DNA from: Burkholderia singularis
Lineage (GTDB): Bacteria > Pseudomonadota > Gammaproteobacteria > Burkholderiales > Burkholderiaceae
Direction of reading: 5' to 3'
NCBI RefSeq assembly: GCF_900176645.1
Contig: NZ_FXAN01000037.1
Coordinates: 38,664 to 102,663, forward strand
Length of the DNA: 64,000 nucleotides
Made by a program: the position numbers and the translations under genes. The notes under the pieces were generated by a model. The model searched no databases. It saw nothing but the letters and a program-made list of their open reading frames with translations, and was not told where the DNA came from. Shown here one piece after another: positions 16,965-26,008 of the stretch; within the stretch, counting starts at the first letter, position 1, and each line of letters starts with the position of its first letter.

Positions 16965-19829
16965 ATGAAACAAAGAACGTTGACACTGGCAATCAGGCGG
17001 ATCGTTTGGGCGGAACTGGCATTGACTGCGACGTTGGCAGCGCCGGCATTCGCACAGGATCAACCGGCGGCGGCACCCGACACCGGGGCGGCCGCGGCGA
17101 CGCAGAAACAGAATGCGCAGGGCGCGGCTGCGGCTGGCGCGACGGCTAGCGGTACGGCCGCCGCCGGCGCGGGCACGAGCGGCGCGGCGGCAGCGGGCGC
17201 GGCGGCAACGGGCCCGGCAACAACGGCCGGCCCGGCCGCCGCCGACAAACCGGTGCAGCCAGCCGGCAAGAACGGCGTCGCGCAGATCAAGCGCTTCGAA
17301 GTGACGGGCTCGCTGATTCGCAGCTCCGACAAGGTCGGCTTCAATCAGGTGCAGACGGTGACGTCGAAAGATATCCAGAACAGCGGCTATACGACCGTGA
17401 CGGATTATCTGCGCAGCGTGTCGGCCAACTCGGCGAGCAGCTGGAGCGAAGGGACGACCAACAGCTTCGCGCCTGGCGGCGCGGGTCTCGCGCTGCGCGG
17501 GCTGAGTGAAAAGTACACACTCGTTCTGGTCGACGGCCAGCGCGTGACGCCTTATGCGTTCGCAGTCAACGGCACCGATCAGTTCTTCGATTTGAACACG
17601 CTGCCGCTGAACATCATCGAAAAGATCGAGATCGTGAAGACCGGCGCGGTGTCGCAGTACGGCTCGGATGCGATCGCGGGCGTGGTCAACATCATCACGA
17701 AGAAGAATTTCCAGGGGCTGGAACTCGATGGCAGCTACGGCGGGGCGACGCAAGGCAGCGGTGGCCAGGGCACGACGAAATTCAGCATTCTCGGCGGCTT
17801 TGGCGATCTGAATGCGGACCGCTTCAATGTGACGGCGGGGTTGAGTTTCTATCGGTCGACCGGGACGCTCGAGTCCTACCGCGACATGACGCAGAACCAG
17901 GATTTCTCGAACTATCCCGGCGGCCTGCTGAACCAGGCGACGACCAACTGGCGGGTGCCGGGCGTCGGCCGTGTGCCGCTCAGTACCTGCCCATACGGCG
18001 GATCGGTCGTGCCGAGCGATGCGAACGCGCGCACGTTCGGCGCGGGCGGCTCGACCTGCCAGTGGAACCAGGCGTATGCAACATCGCTGTCGCCGTGGAC
18101 CGAGCGCTTGAGCGCCAAGGTCCATGCGGATTTCAAGATCAGCGACGCGGTTCAGGCGTTCGCCGATTTGTGGGAAAGCAACAATACGACCGTCACGAAT
18201 AACGGGATCGGCGGGCTGGGCGGCAGCACGCAAACCTACAATCCGGCCACGGGCGGCCTGAACATCATCTCGAACGTCGTACCGGCGAGCAATCCGTACA
18301 ACCCGTTCGGCGCGCCGACGCGGCTGTACTATCCGTTCCCCGCTGCGCAAGCGGTTCATACGAGTTCGAATTTCTGGCGGGCCGCAACCGGCCTGAAGGG
18401 AACGCTGTCGACACCGCATCTGGGTGACTGGGATTGGTCGGTCGCATATACGCATTCGCAGAACACCGTTTCGAATCACTATTCGAACCTGATCAACGGC
18501 GCTGCACTCGAGAACATCGTGCGCAACGGCGTATTCGATTTCGCGAATCCGGCGGCCACGCCCAATGGCCTCGATGGCCTTTACGGCGGCACGGAAACGC
18601 AGGCGATCACGAAGCTCGATGCGATCGACGCGACCATTTCGACGCCGAGCCTGTTCAAGCTGCCTGCCGGCGACGTCGGCCTCGGCTTCGGCGCGCAGTT
18701 CCTGCACGAAAGCGAATACATCGGCACCGGCGCTGGCTGGGCCAACGGCACGTATATTTCGCCGGCGCTTCAGTCGGTCAACGGTCAGCGCAACGTTGCC
18801 GCGGTCTACTATCAGGTCGACATTCCGATCATCAAGAACCTGACATTCCAGCAGTCGGGCCGCTATGATCACTACAGCGATTTCGGCGGTGCGTTCTCGC
18901 CGCGCTTTGCGTTGCGTTACCAGCCGTTGCGCGAATTCGTGACTTACGCGTCGTATAACCGCGGCTTCCGCGCGCCGACGCTGATCGAGAACACGGCATC
19001 GAGGACGTTCAGCGCGCAAGGCGTGATCGATCCGAACGATCCGAACAATCCCGGCGCTTACGGTCTCGTGCAGGAAGTGGCGACAGGCAATCAGAACTTG
19101 CAGCCGGAGCGCACGAAGAACTACAACATCGGCTTCCAGCTTTCGCCGGCCCGCAACACCGACATCGGCTTCGATTGGTACAAGATCCATATCGACAACG
19201 TGATCGGCACGGACGATGTGCAGACGGTCGTCAACAACAACGATCCGTCTCAGGTGGTGCGCGGCCCGAGCGGCACGATCTCGTATGTGATGCTGCCGTA
19301 CAAGAACCTGACGCACCTCGATACGGACGGCTTCGAGACGACGTTCCGTCAATCGGTGCAGACGAAGATCGGCACGTTCACGCTGTCGGGCGACTGGGCG
19401 TATGTATGGCATTTCAAGATGCCGATCGGCGGCGTGGAGACAGACTTCGCGGGCAACAACGGTTCGCTCAACGAGCCGTTCGGCGGCAGCTTTCCGCGCT
19501 GGAAGGGCAGCACGAACCTGAACTGGGCGTACAAGAAGTGGAACGCGACGCTGAGCTGGCTCTACATCGGCCCGTACAGCCAGGCGATCCTGCCGTCGGG
19601 GAATTATCCGGGCATGCAGGACAGCGTGGCGTCGTATAGCCAGTTCAACCTGTTCGTCAGCTACAACGGCTTCAAGCACTGGACGCTCTACGCGGGGATC
19701 GACAACATCTTCAATCGCAAGCCGCCGTTCGATCCGGTGTACATGAGCGCGTATTCGACCGGTTATGACTCGTCGCTGTATTCGTACATCGGCCGCTTCG
19801 CGCAGATCGGCGCGACGTATCGATTCTGA
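16965..19829 (+). CDS. TonB-dependent outer-membrane receptor 1 of a tandem pair
   Basis: 954 residues from the ATG preceded by AAGAGG. Signal peptide MKQRTLTLAIRRIVWAELAL... ending FAQD; then an unusually long Ala/Gly/Thr-rich linker (about 30-105); the sequence IKRFEVTGSLIR typical just before the plug; the plug domain (about 115-240: GLALRGLSEKYTLVLVDGQR, IEIVKTGAVSQYGSDAIAGV); and a large barrel ending in GATYRF with the terminal aromatic recognised by the BAM machinery. The sequence type resembles the Xanthomonas/Caulobacter receptors for non-iron substrates rather than classical siderophore receptors, but the ligand is unknown. The second receptor gene follows 165 bases later and is clearly a paralogue. 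Confidence 0.93.
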   Translation: MKQRTLTLAIRRIVWAELALTATLAAPAFAQDQPAAAPDTGAAAATQKQNAQGAAAAGATASGTAAAGAGTSGAAAAGAAATGPATTAGPAAADKPVQPAGKNGVAQIKRFEVTGSLIRSSDKVGFNQVQTVTSKDIQNSGYTTVTDYLRSVSANSASSWSEGTTNSFAPGGAGLALRGLSEKYTLVLVDGQRVTPYAFAVNGTDQFFDLNTLPLNIIEKIEIVKTGAVSQYGSDAIAGVVNIITKKNFQGLELDGSYGGATQGSGGQGTTKFSILGGFGDLNADRFNVTAGLSFYRSTGTLESYRDMTQNQDFSNYPGGLLNQATTNWRVPGVGRVPLSTCPYGGSVVPSDANARTFGAGGSTCQWNQAYATSLSPWTERLSAKVHADFKISDAVQAFADLWESNNTTVTNNGIGGLGGSTQTYNPATGGLNIISNVVPASNPYNPFGAPTRLYYPFPAAQAVHTSSNFWRAATGLKGTLSTPHLGDWDWSVAYTHSQNTVSNHYSNLINGAALENIVRNGVFDFANPAATPNGLDGLYGGTETQAITKLDAIDATISTPSLFKLPAGDVGLGFGAQFLHESEYIGTGAGWANGTYISPALQSVNGQRNVAAVYYQVDIPIIKNLTFQQSGRYDHYSDFGGAFSPRFALRYQPLREFVTYASYNRGFRAPTLIENTASRTFSAQGVIDPNDPNNPGAYGLVQEVATGNQNLQPERTKNYNIGFQLSPARNTDIGFDWYKIHIDNVIGTDDVQTVVNNNDPSQVVRGPSGTISYVMLPYKNLTHLDTDGFETTFRQSVQTKIGTFTLSGDWAYVWHFKMPIGGVETDFAGNNGSLNEPFGGSFPRWKGSTNLNWAYKKWNATLSWLYIGPYSQAILPSGNYPGMQDSVASYSQFNLFVSYNGFKHWTLYAGIDNIFNRKPPFDPVYMSAYSTGYDSSLYSYIGRFAQIGATYRF

Positions 19830-19893
19830 TGCGGGCGTCGGCCTGTCGACCCCAATGAGCCGCTCCATGTTTCGCCCATCCCTTCTGAGCGGT

Positions 19894-19930
19894 CTGCTTG
19901 CCGCCCGGCACCGTGCCGGGCGGCAAGCAG
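19894..19930. repeat. Perfect 17-base inverted repeat between the two receptor genes
   Basis: CTGCTTGCCGCCCGGCA (19894-19910), spacer CCG, and the exact reverse complement TGCCGGGCGGCAAGCAG (19914-19930). It would form a very stable hairpin in the 165-base gap between receptors 1 and 2. There is no T-tract, so it is more likely an mRNA-stabilising or attenuating structure, or a rho-assisted stop, than a simple terminator. Confidence 0.85.
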
Positions 19931-19994
19931 GCGGGATGGACACGCGCCACGCGCGTACCCGTTGATTTCCCAGCCAGACAGCAAGAGGGGAAAG

Positions 19995-22838
19995 ATGAAA
20001 CAAAGAGCATTGGTATTGGCTATCAGACGGATCGTCTGGGCCGAACTGGCATTGACGGCCACATTGGCGGCACCTGCGTTCGCGCAGAGCGTGCCGGCGC
20101 CGGCGGCGAATCCGGCAGCGGGCGGGCACAATCCGCCGCTCGCGCAGGCGGCGGTTGCGGCAAGCGCGGCGGCGGCCGTGCCGGCCGCGCCGGAGCCCGC
20201 GGAATCCGCCGCGGCGGCGACACCCGAGGCCGCTTCCGGCGCGGCCGCGACGTCGGGCGCGGCCCCTGCCGCTGCGGCAGCCGCCACGCCTGGCCAGGCC
20301 CAGCCCGGCAAGAGCGGTGTCGCGCAAATCAAACGTTTCGAAGTCACCGGCTCGCTGATCCGCAGCGCGGACAAGACCGGCTTCCAGCAAGTGCAGACGA
20401 TCACGCCGAAGGACATCACGAGCAGCGGCGCGACGACGGTTGCCGATTTCCTGCGCGACACGTCGGCGAACTCGGCCAATAGCTGGAGCGAGGGCCAGTC
20501 GGGCAACTTCGCGGCCGGTGCGGCCGGCATCGCGCTGCGCGGGCTGTCCGAAAAGTACACGCTCGTGATGATCGACGGCCAGCGCGTCGCGCCGTTCGCC
20601 TTCTTCTCGAACAGCGTCGATTCGTTCTTCGACCTGAACACGCTGCCGCTCAACGATATCGAGCGAATCGAAATCGTGAAGACGGGCGCGGTATCGCAAT
20701 ACGGCTCGGATGCGATCGGCGGCGTGGTCAATATCATCACGAAGCGCAATTTCCGCGGCTTGCAGCTCGATGGCAACTTGGGCAGCGCGATCAATGGCGG
20801 CAACGGCAACGGCACGACGAAATTCGGCGTGCTCGGCGGCTTTGGCGATCTGGATGCCGACCGCTTCAACGTGACGGTGGCGGCCAGCTATTACAAGGCC
20901 AACGGCTTCACGCTGGCCGATCGCGATTCGACGCGCAACCAGGATTTCACCGGCAAGCCGGGCGGATTTTCGCTGCTCGCGCCGTCGTACTGGAACATGC
21001 CCGACGGCAGCGCGCGGGCGTTGAGCGGCGGCTGCCCGTTCGGCGGCGCGCTTGGGCCGGCAGCGCCTAATTCGCTGTCGGCAGGATTGCCGGGCACGAT
21101 CTGTTCGTACAACACGGCGCGAAGCATGTCGATCCTGCCGATGACCGAGCGTTTGAACGCGAAGATCCATGCCGACTTCAAGATCGACGACAAGACGACG
21201 GCGTTCGCGGATTTTCTCGAGAGCAACAACCGGTCGACGATCAGCAACGGCCTGTGGGGCAACGTCATCGGCAACCCGCAAAACTCGGCGCTCGTCTGGG
21301 ACCCGCAGACACAGTTGTTGTCGCCGTTCAACACGACCGTGCCGGTGACCAATCCGTACAACACCACGGGCGCGGCCACGCCGCTCACGTATGCGTTTCC
21401 GAACGCGGTGGCCGAGAAGACGTATGCCAACTACTGGCGCGCGTCGACGGGCGTAAAAGGCTCGTTTACGCTGCCATACGGCGATTGGGACTGGTCGGCG
21501 GCGCTCAGCCATTCGCAGAGCACGGTGTCGAACGTATTCACGAACCAGCTCAACGTTGCCGCGTTGAATAACATCTATCAAAACGGCGCGCTGAATTTCG
21601 CGAATCCGGCTGCCACGCCGAATGCATTCAACGGCTTGTATCAGAACGCGAACAACCTCGGCATCTCGAAGCTCGACACCATCGACGCGACGGTTTCGAC
21701 GCCGAATCTGTTTCACTTGCCGGCGGGCGACGTAGGCATCGGCTTCGGCGCGCAGTTCACGCACCAGAGCGAAGTGTTGACGCCGGGCGCGGAATATCTG
21801 ACGGGCGCGGTGATCTCCCCGGATCTTCAGACGGTGAACGGCCAACGCAACGTCGCGGCGGTTTACTATCAGATCATCGTGCCGATTGTGCAGAATCTGA
21901 CGTTTACGCAGGCCGGCCGCTACGATCACTACACGGACGTCGGCGGCGCGTTCTCGCCGCGCTTCGCATTGCGCTATCAGCCGGTCAAGGCACTCACGAT
22001 GTATACGTCGTACAACCGCGGCTTTCGCGCGCCGACGTTCGTCGAGGACAGCAAGTCGCAGACGCTCGGCATCCAAGTCGACCCGAACACCGGGCAGAAC
22101 TATACGTCGATCACGGTCGGCAATCCGAATCTGAAGCCGGAGCGCACGCGCAACTTCAACATCGGTTTCGAGGTGTCGCCGAGCCGTTTCACGGACGTCG
22201 GCTTCGACTGGTACAAGATCCGCGTGGATAACGTGATCGGCCAGGGCTCGCCTTCGCAGATCGCCACCGATCCGGCGACGGGCCAACTGCTGTACAAGGT
22301 GATTCCGTACCAGAACTTGGGCTATCTGGATACGAACGGCTTTGAAACCACGTTCCGCCAGGCGTTTCCTATCAAAGGCGCGGGCACGCTGACGCTGTCG
22401 GGCGATTGGGCGTATGTGAAGAGCTTCAAGCTGGGCTTGCCGGGCGCGGCGCCAGTGGACGGCGCAGGCAACAACTTCACGCTTTCGCAGCCGTTCGGCG
22501 GCAGCTTCCCGCGCTGGCGCGGCAACACGACGCTCGATTGGAACTATCACGGCTTCGATACGGCGCTTACGTGGCAGTTCACGGGCCCGTATGCGCAAAA
22601 CCTGATGCGGGCTCCGGCGCCAAGCAAGGTGGGCTCGTACAGCCAGTTCAACCTGATGGTGACGTACACGGGCTTCAAGCACTGGACGATCTATGGCGGC
22701 ATCGACAACCTCTTCAACCGCACGCCGCCGTATGACCCGATCTTCGCGAACGGCACGCTGAGTCAATCCGGCTACGACCAGTCGATCTACACGTATATCG
22801 GCCGCTTCGCGCAGGTTGGCGCGACATACAAGTTCTGA
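19995..22838 (+). CDS. TonB-dependent outer-membrane receptor 2 of a tandem pair
   Basis: 947 residues from the ATG after AGAGGGG. It has the same design as receptor 1: near-identical signal peptide (MKQRALVLAIRRIVWAELAL), a long Ala/Pro-rich linker (about 30-115), QIKRFEVTGSLIRS, plug domain (GIALRGLSEKYTLVMIDGQR, IEIVKTGAVSQYGSDAIGGV) and barrel ending GATYKF. The periplasmic-side turns and plug are highly similar to receptor 1, whereas the loop segments (for example around residues 320-400 and 470-500) differ. This indicates gene duplication followed by divergence of the ligand-facing surface. A terminator-like hairpin follows, before the yejA-like gene. Confidence 0.93.
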   Translation: MKQRALVLAIRRIVWAELALTATLAAPAFAQSVPAPAANPAAGGHNPPLAQAAVAASAAAAVPAAPEPAESAAAATPEAASGAAATSGAAPAAAAAATPGQAQPGKSGVAQIKRFEVTGSLIRSADKTGFQQVQTITPKDITSSGATTVADFLRDTSANSANSWSEGQSGNFAAGAAGIALRGLSEKYTLVMIDGQRVAPFAFFSNSVDSFFDLNTLPLNDIERIEIVKTGAVSQYGSDAIGGVVNIITKRNFRGLQLDGNLGSAINGGNGNGTTKFGVLGGFGDLDADRFNVTVAASYYKANGFTLADRDSTRNQDFTGKPGGFSLLAPSYWNMPDGSARALSGGCPFGGALGPAAPNSLSAGLPGTICSYNTARSMSILPMTERLNAKIHADFKIDDKTTAFADFLESNNRSTISNGLWGNVIGNPQNSALVWDPQTQLLSPFNTTVPVTNPYNTTGAATPLTYAFPNAVAEKTYANYWRASTGVKGSFTLPYGDWDWSAALSHSQSTVSNVFTNQLNVAALNNIYQNGALNFANPAATPNAFNGLYQNANNLGISKLDTIDATVSTPNLFHLPAGDVGIGFGAQFTHQSEVLTPGAEYLTGAVISPDLQTVNGQRNVAAVYYQIIVPIVQNLTFTQAGRYDHYTDVGGAFSPRFALRYQPVKALTMYTSYNRGFRAPTFVEDSKSQTLGIQVDPNTGQNYTSITVGNPNLKPERTRNFNIGFEVSPSRFTDVGFDWYKIRVDNVIGQGSPSQIATDPATGQLLYKVIPYQNLGYLDTNGFETTFRQAFPIKGAGTLTLSGDWAYVKSFKLGLPGAAPVDGAGNNFTLSQPFGGSFPRWRGNTTLDWNYHGFDTALTWQFTGPYAQNLMRAPAPSKVGSYSQFNLMVTYTGFKHWTIYGGIDNLFNRTPPYDPIFANGTLSQSGYDQSIYTYIGRFAQVGATYKF

Positions 22839-22884
22839 TGCCGTTGTGCATGGGGGCGTATTGACATCGACCAGCATTCGACGG

Positions 22885-22928
22885 GCCGCTCCACTTCCCT
22901 AAACACCCCTTTGGGAGCGGCTTCTTTT
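22885..22928 (+). terminator. Rho-independent terminator after receptor 2
   Basis: GCCGCTCC (22885-22892) pairs with GGAGCGGC (22914-22921), followed directly by TTCTTTTT. This separates receptor transcription from the peptide-transporter operon, though read-through is possible. A weaker similar pair of arms follows receptor 1. Confidence 0.75.
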
Positions 22929-23019
22929 TCCGGTGATGCGATGCGACGTGATCCGCCCATTCCTAGCAACCCTTTGACGATGCGGTGTGCCGTTCGCACC
23001 GCGCTGATATAGACCCAGC

Positions 23020-24942
23020 ATGACTTTTGCAATCTTGCGCTTGCCGAGCGCGCCCGCGACAGGGCCCGGCCAGCCGGCCATCGGCCGGCTGCGCGCCTGC
23101 GCGGCGCGGCTCGCGGTGGCGCTCTGCGCCGCGTTGGCCGCGTTGCCGCCTGCGCACGCGGCGGCGGGAATCGCTCAGTATGGCGAACCGAAATATCCGG
23201 CTGGCTTTACGCATTTCGATTACGCCGACCCGGATGCGCCGAACGACGGCACACTGAATTTCACCAACTACAACGAGCTGCAGAGCTACGATTCGCTGAA
23301 TCCGTTCCTGCTGCGCGGCGCGTCCGCGCCGGACATCCAGAATCTGATGTTCGATACGCTGATGCAGCGCAGTTGGGACGAACTCGCGTCCGAATACGCG
23401 CTGATCGCGGACGACGTGCAGGTTGCGCCGGACCGTCTGTCGGCGACGTTCCACATCAATCCGGCCGCGCGCTTTTCGAATGGCGAGCCGATCACCGCTG
23501 CCGACGTCAAGTATTCGTTCGACACGCTGACGAGCAAGCAGGCTTCGCCGATCCTCAACTCGCAGTTCGAGATCATCAAGCGCGCGAGCGTGATCGACCG
23601 CCTGACGATCCGCTTCGACTTCAAGCGGCCCGAGCGCGTCGCGCCGCTGGTGGCGGGCGATTTGCCGGTGTTTTCGCCGAAATGGGGGATGCGGCCCGAC
23701 GGCACGCGGCCGCCGTTCGACCAGATCGCGACCATGCCGCCGATTGCGAGCGGCCCTTATCTGATCGAGCAACGCAAGAACGACAAGCAGATCACCTACG
23801 TGCGCAACCCGCATTACTGGGCGGCTGATCTGCCGACGCGGCGCGGCATGTACCGCTTTCAGCGCATCGCGTTCAAGCTGTATCTCGATCATTACACGCA
23901 GCTGGAGTCGTTCAAATCGGGCGATACGAGCGTGATTGTCGAATACAGCGCGACGCAGTGGGCAAGGCGCTACGTCGGCAAGAATTTTCGCAACGGCTTG
24001 CTGAAGAAAGCGAAATTTCCGGACGGCCCCGCGCAGATGCAGGGTTTCCTGATCAACATGCGCAAGCCGATGTTCCAGGACGTGCGCGTGCGGCGCGCGC
24101 TCGCGCTCGCGTTCGACTACGACTGGATGAACCGGATGATGTTCTACGGCGATTACGTGCGCACCAACAGCTTCTGGGAAGCGAGCCCGTTCGCCGCGTC
24201 CGGCGTGCCCAGCGACAAAGAGCTGGCGCTGCTCGAGCCGTTTCGCGCGGAACTGCCGCCCGAGGTGTTCGGGCCGATGGTCAAGCAGGCGTCGACGCTG
24301 CCGCCGAATTCGCTGCGCAACAATCTGAAGCTCGCGCGTGACCTGCTCGCGCAGGCCGGCTGGCATTACCGCGACGGCGCGCTGCGCGATGCGAACGGCA
24401 CGCCGATGACCATCGAGATCGTGGACGCCCAGCCCGGCATGGACCGGCTGATTCTGCCGTATTGCCAGGCGCTCGGCCTGCTCGGCATCCACGCGTATCT
24501 GCACGAGATCGACAGTGCGTTGTACGAGAAGCGGCTTACCAACTTCGAGTACGACATGACAACCTACATCTACAACCCGGTGACGATTCCGGGCACGGAA
24601 CTCACGCGCCGCTTCGGCAGCGCGGCCGCGACGCAGCCCGGTTCGGAGAATTTCCCCGGCGTGCGCTCGCAGGCCGTGGACGCGCTGATCCGCGCCGCGC
24701 TCACCGCGAACTCGCTCGATGACCTCAAAACTGCGATGCACGCGCTCGACCGCGTGCTGATCAATCTGTACATCCTGGTGCCGCAGTACTACATGCCGAA
24801 CGCCCGGATCGGCTATCAGACCCTGTTCGACCATCCGAAGATTGTGCCGAACTCCTATCAGTACGAGGATTGGGTGATCAATTACTGGTATCGGAAGAAG
24901 CCCGCCGCGCACGACGCGGCAGCGGCGAAACCCGCCGCATAA
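23020..24942 (+). CDS. yejA: YejA-like periplasmic oligopeptide-binding protein (SBP family 5)
   Basis: 640 residues: a long N-terminal signal (about 1-48, ending PAHAAA) and a family 5 extracellular solute-binding domain with the YejA character (YGEPKYPAGFTHFDYADPDA, LNFTNYNELQSYDSLNPFLL, SATFHINPAARFSNGEPITA). YejA delivers peptides to the YejBEF inner-membrane ABC transporter, which in E. coli imports microcin C and in rhizobia imports other antimicrobial peptides. It is the first gene of a yejABEF-tldD-tldE run. Spacing to the next gene is 13 bases. Confidence 0.93.
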   Translation: MTFAILRLPSAPATGPGQPAIGRLRACAARLAVALCAALAALPPAHAAAGIAQYGEPKYPAGFTHFDYADPDAPNDGTLNFTNYNELQSYDSLNPFLLRGASAPDIQNLMFDTLMQRSWDELASEYALIADDVQVAPDRLSATFHINPAARFSNGEPITAADVKYSFDTLTSKQASPILNSQFEIIKRASVIDRLTIRFDFKRPERVAPLVAGDLPVFSPKWGMRPDGTRPPFDQIATMPPIASGPYLIEQRKNDKQITYVRNPHYWAADLPTRRGMYRFQRIAFKLYLDHYTQLESFKSGDTSVIVEYSATQWARRYVGKNFRNGLLKKAKFPDGPAQMQGFLINMRKPMFQDVRVRRALALAFDYDWMNRMMFYGDYVRTNSFWEASPFAASGVPSDKELALLEPFRAELPPEVFGPMVKQASTLPPNSLRNNLKLARDLLAQAGWHYRDGALRDANGTPMTIEIVDAQPGMDRLILPYCQALGLLGIHAYLHEIDSALYEKRLTNFEYDMTTYIYNPVTIPGTELTRRFGSAAATQPGSENFPGVRSQAVDALIRAALTANSLDDLKTAMHALDRVLINLYILVPQYYMPNARIGYQTLFDHPKIVPNSYQYEDWVINYWYRKKPAAHDAAAAKPAA

Positions 24943-24955
24943 CGAGGACGACGTC

Positions 24956-26008
24956 ATGCTTGCCTATATTCTGAGACGTCTGCTGTTGATGGTTCCGACG
25001 CTCATCGGCGTGGTGACGGTCACGTTCGTCGTCACGCAATTCGTGCCGGGCGGGCCGGTCGAGCAGATCATGACCCAGTTGCGCCACGGCTCCTCGCGCG
25101 GCGGCGAAGCGGGCGGCGCCGGCGGCGGCTACCACGGCAGCCAGGGCATCGATGCGCAGCAGCTCGCGGAGATCAAGAAGCAGTTCGGCTTCGACAAGCC
25201 GCCGCTCACGCGTTACTGGCTGATGCTCAAGAGCTATGCGACGTTCGATCTCGGCCAGTCGTATTACGCGCACCAAAGCGTGTGGGACGTGATCCGCTCG
25301 CGCTTGCCCGTGTCGATCACGCTCGGCTTATGGACCGTGATCCTGACTTATCTGGTGTCGGTGCCGCTCGGCATTGCGAAGGCCGTGCGCAACGGCTCGC
25401 GCTTCGACACCGTGACGAGCGTGCTCGTGCTCACCGGCTACGCGATTCCCGGCTTCGTGCTCGGCGTGCTGCTGCTGATGCTGTTCGGCGGCGGCACGTT
25501 CTGGCAGTTGTTCCCGATGCGCGGCCTCACGTCCGATAACTTCGACGAGCTGAGCGCAATCGCCAAGGTGCTCGACTATCTGTGGCATATCGCGCTGCCC
25601 GTCACCGCCGCGGTGATCGGCAATTTCGCGATCGTCACGATCCTCACGAAGAACACGTTCCTCGAGGAGATCGGCCGCCAGTACGTGCTGACCGCGCGCG
25701 CGAAGGGCGTGCCCGAGCGCGGCGTGTTGTGGAAGCACGTGTTGCGCAACGCCGCGATCCCGCTCGTCACCGGGCTGCCCGCCGCATTCGTCGGCGCGTT
25801 CCTGAATGGCAACCTGCTGATCGAAACGCTGTTCTCGCTGAACGGGATGGGCCAGCTCTCGTATGACTCGGTGATCCGCCGAGACTATCCGGTCGTGCTC
25901 GGCTCGCTGTTCCTGTTCACGCTGATCGGCCTCGTTACCAAACTCATTGCTGACGTCTGCTATGTCCTCGTCGACCCCCGTATCCAATTCGACCGCGTGG
26001 ACCGCTGA
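24956..26008 (+). CDS. yejB: YejB-like peptide ABC transporter permease
   Basis: 350 residues, six predicted membrane helices, with the N-terminal pattern MLAYILRRLLLMVPTLIGVV of YejB/DppB and the permease EAA-loop near GRQYVLTARAKGVPERGVLW. The insert after TM1 has a Gly-rich patch (RGGEAGGAGGGY) also found in this subfamily. ATG follows AACGAGGACG. It pairs with YejE, whose gene overlaps its 3' end. Confidence 0.95.
   Translation: MLAYILRRLLLMVPTLIGVVTVTFVVTQFVPGGPVEQIMTQLRHGSSRGGEAGGAGGGYHGSQGIDAQQLAEIKKQFGFDKPPLTRYWLMLKSYATFDLGQSYYAHQSVWDVIRSRLPVSITLGLWTVILTYLVSVPLGIAKAVRNGSRFDTVTSVLVLTGYAIPGFVLGVLLLMLFGGGTFWQLFPMRGLTSDNFDELSAIAKVLDYLWHIALPVTAAVIGNFAIVTILTKNTFLEEIGRQYVLTARAKGVPERGVLWKHVLRNAAIPLVTGLPAAFVGAFLNGNLLIETLFSLNGMGQLSYDSVIRRDYPVVLGSLFLFTLIGLVTKLIADVCYVLVDPRIQFDRVDR

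Noticed and set aside
16746..22877. A very long open frame on the minus strand across both receptor genes
   Set aside because: It mirrors the plus-strand receptors codon for codon, gives an Arg/Ala/His-rich translation with no folds, and arises from high GC at third positions. The receptors are unambiguous.
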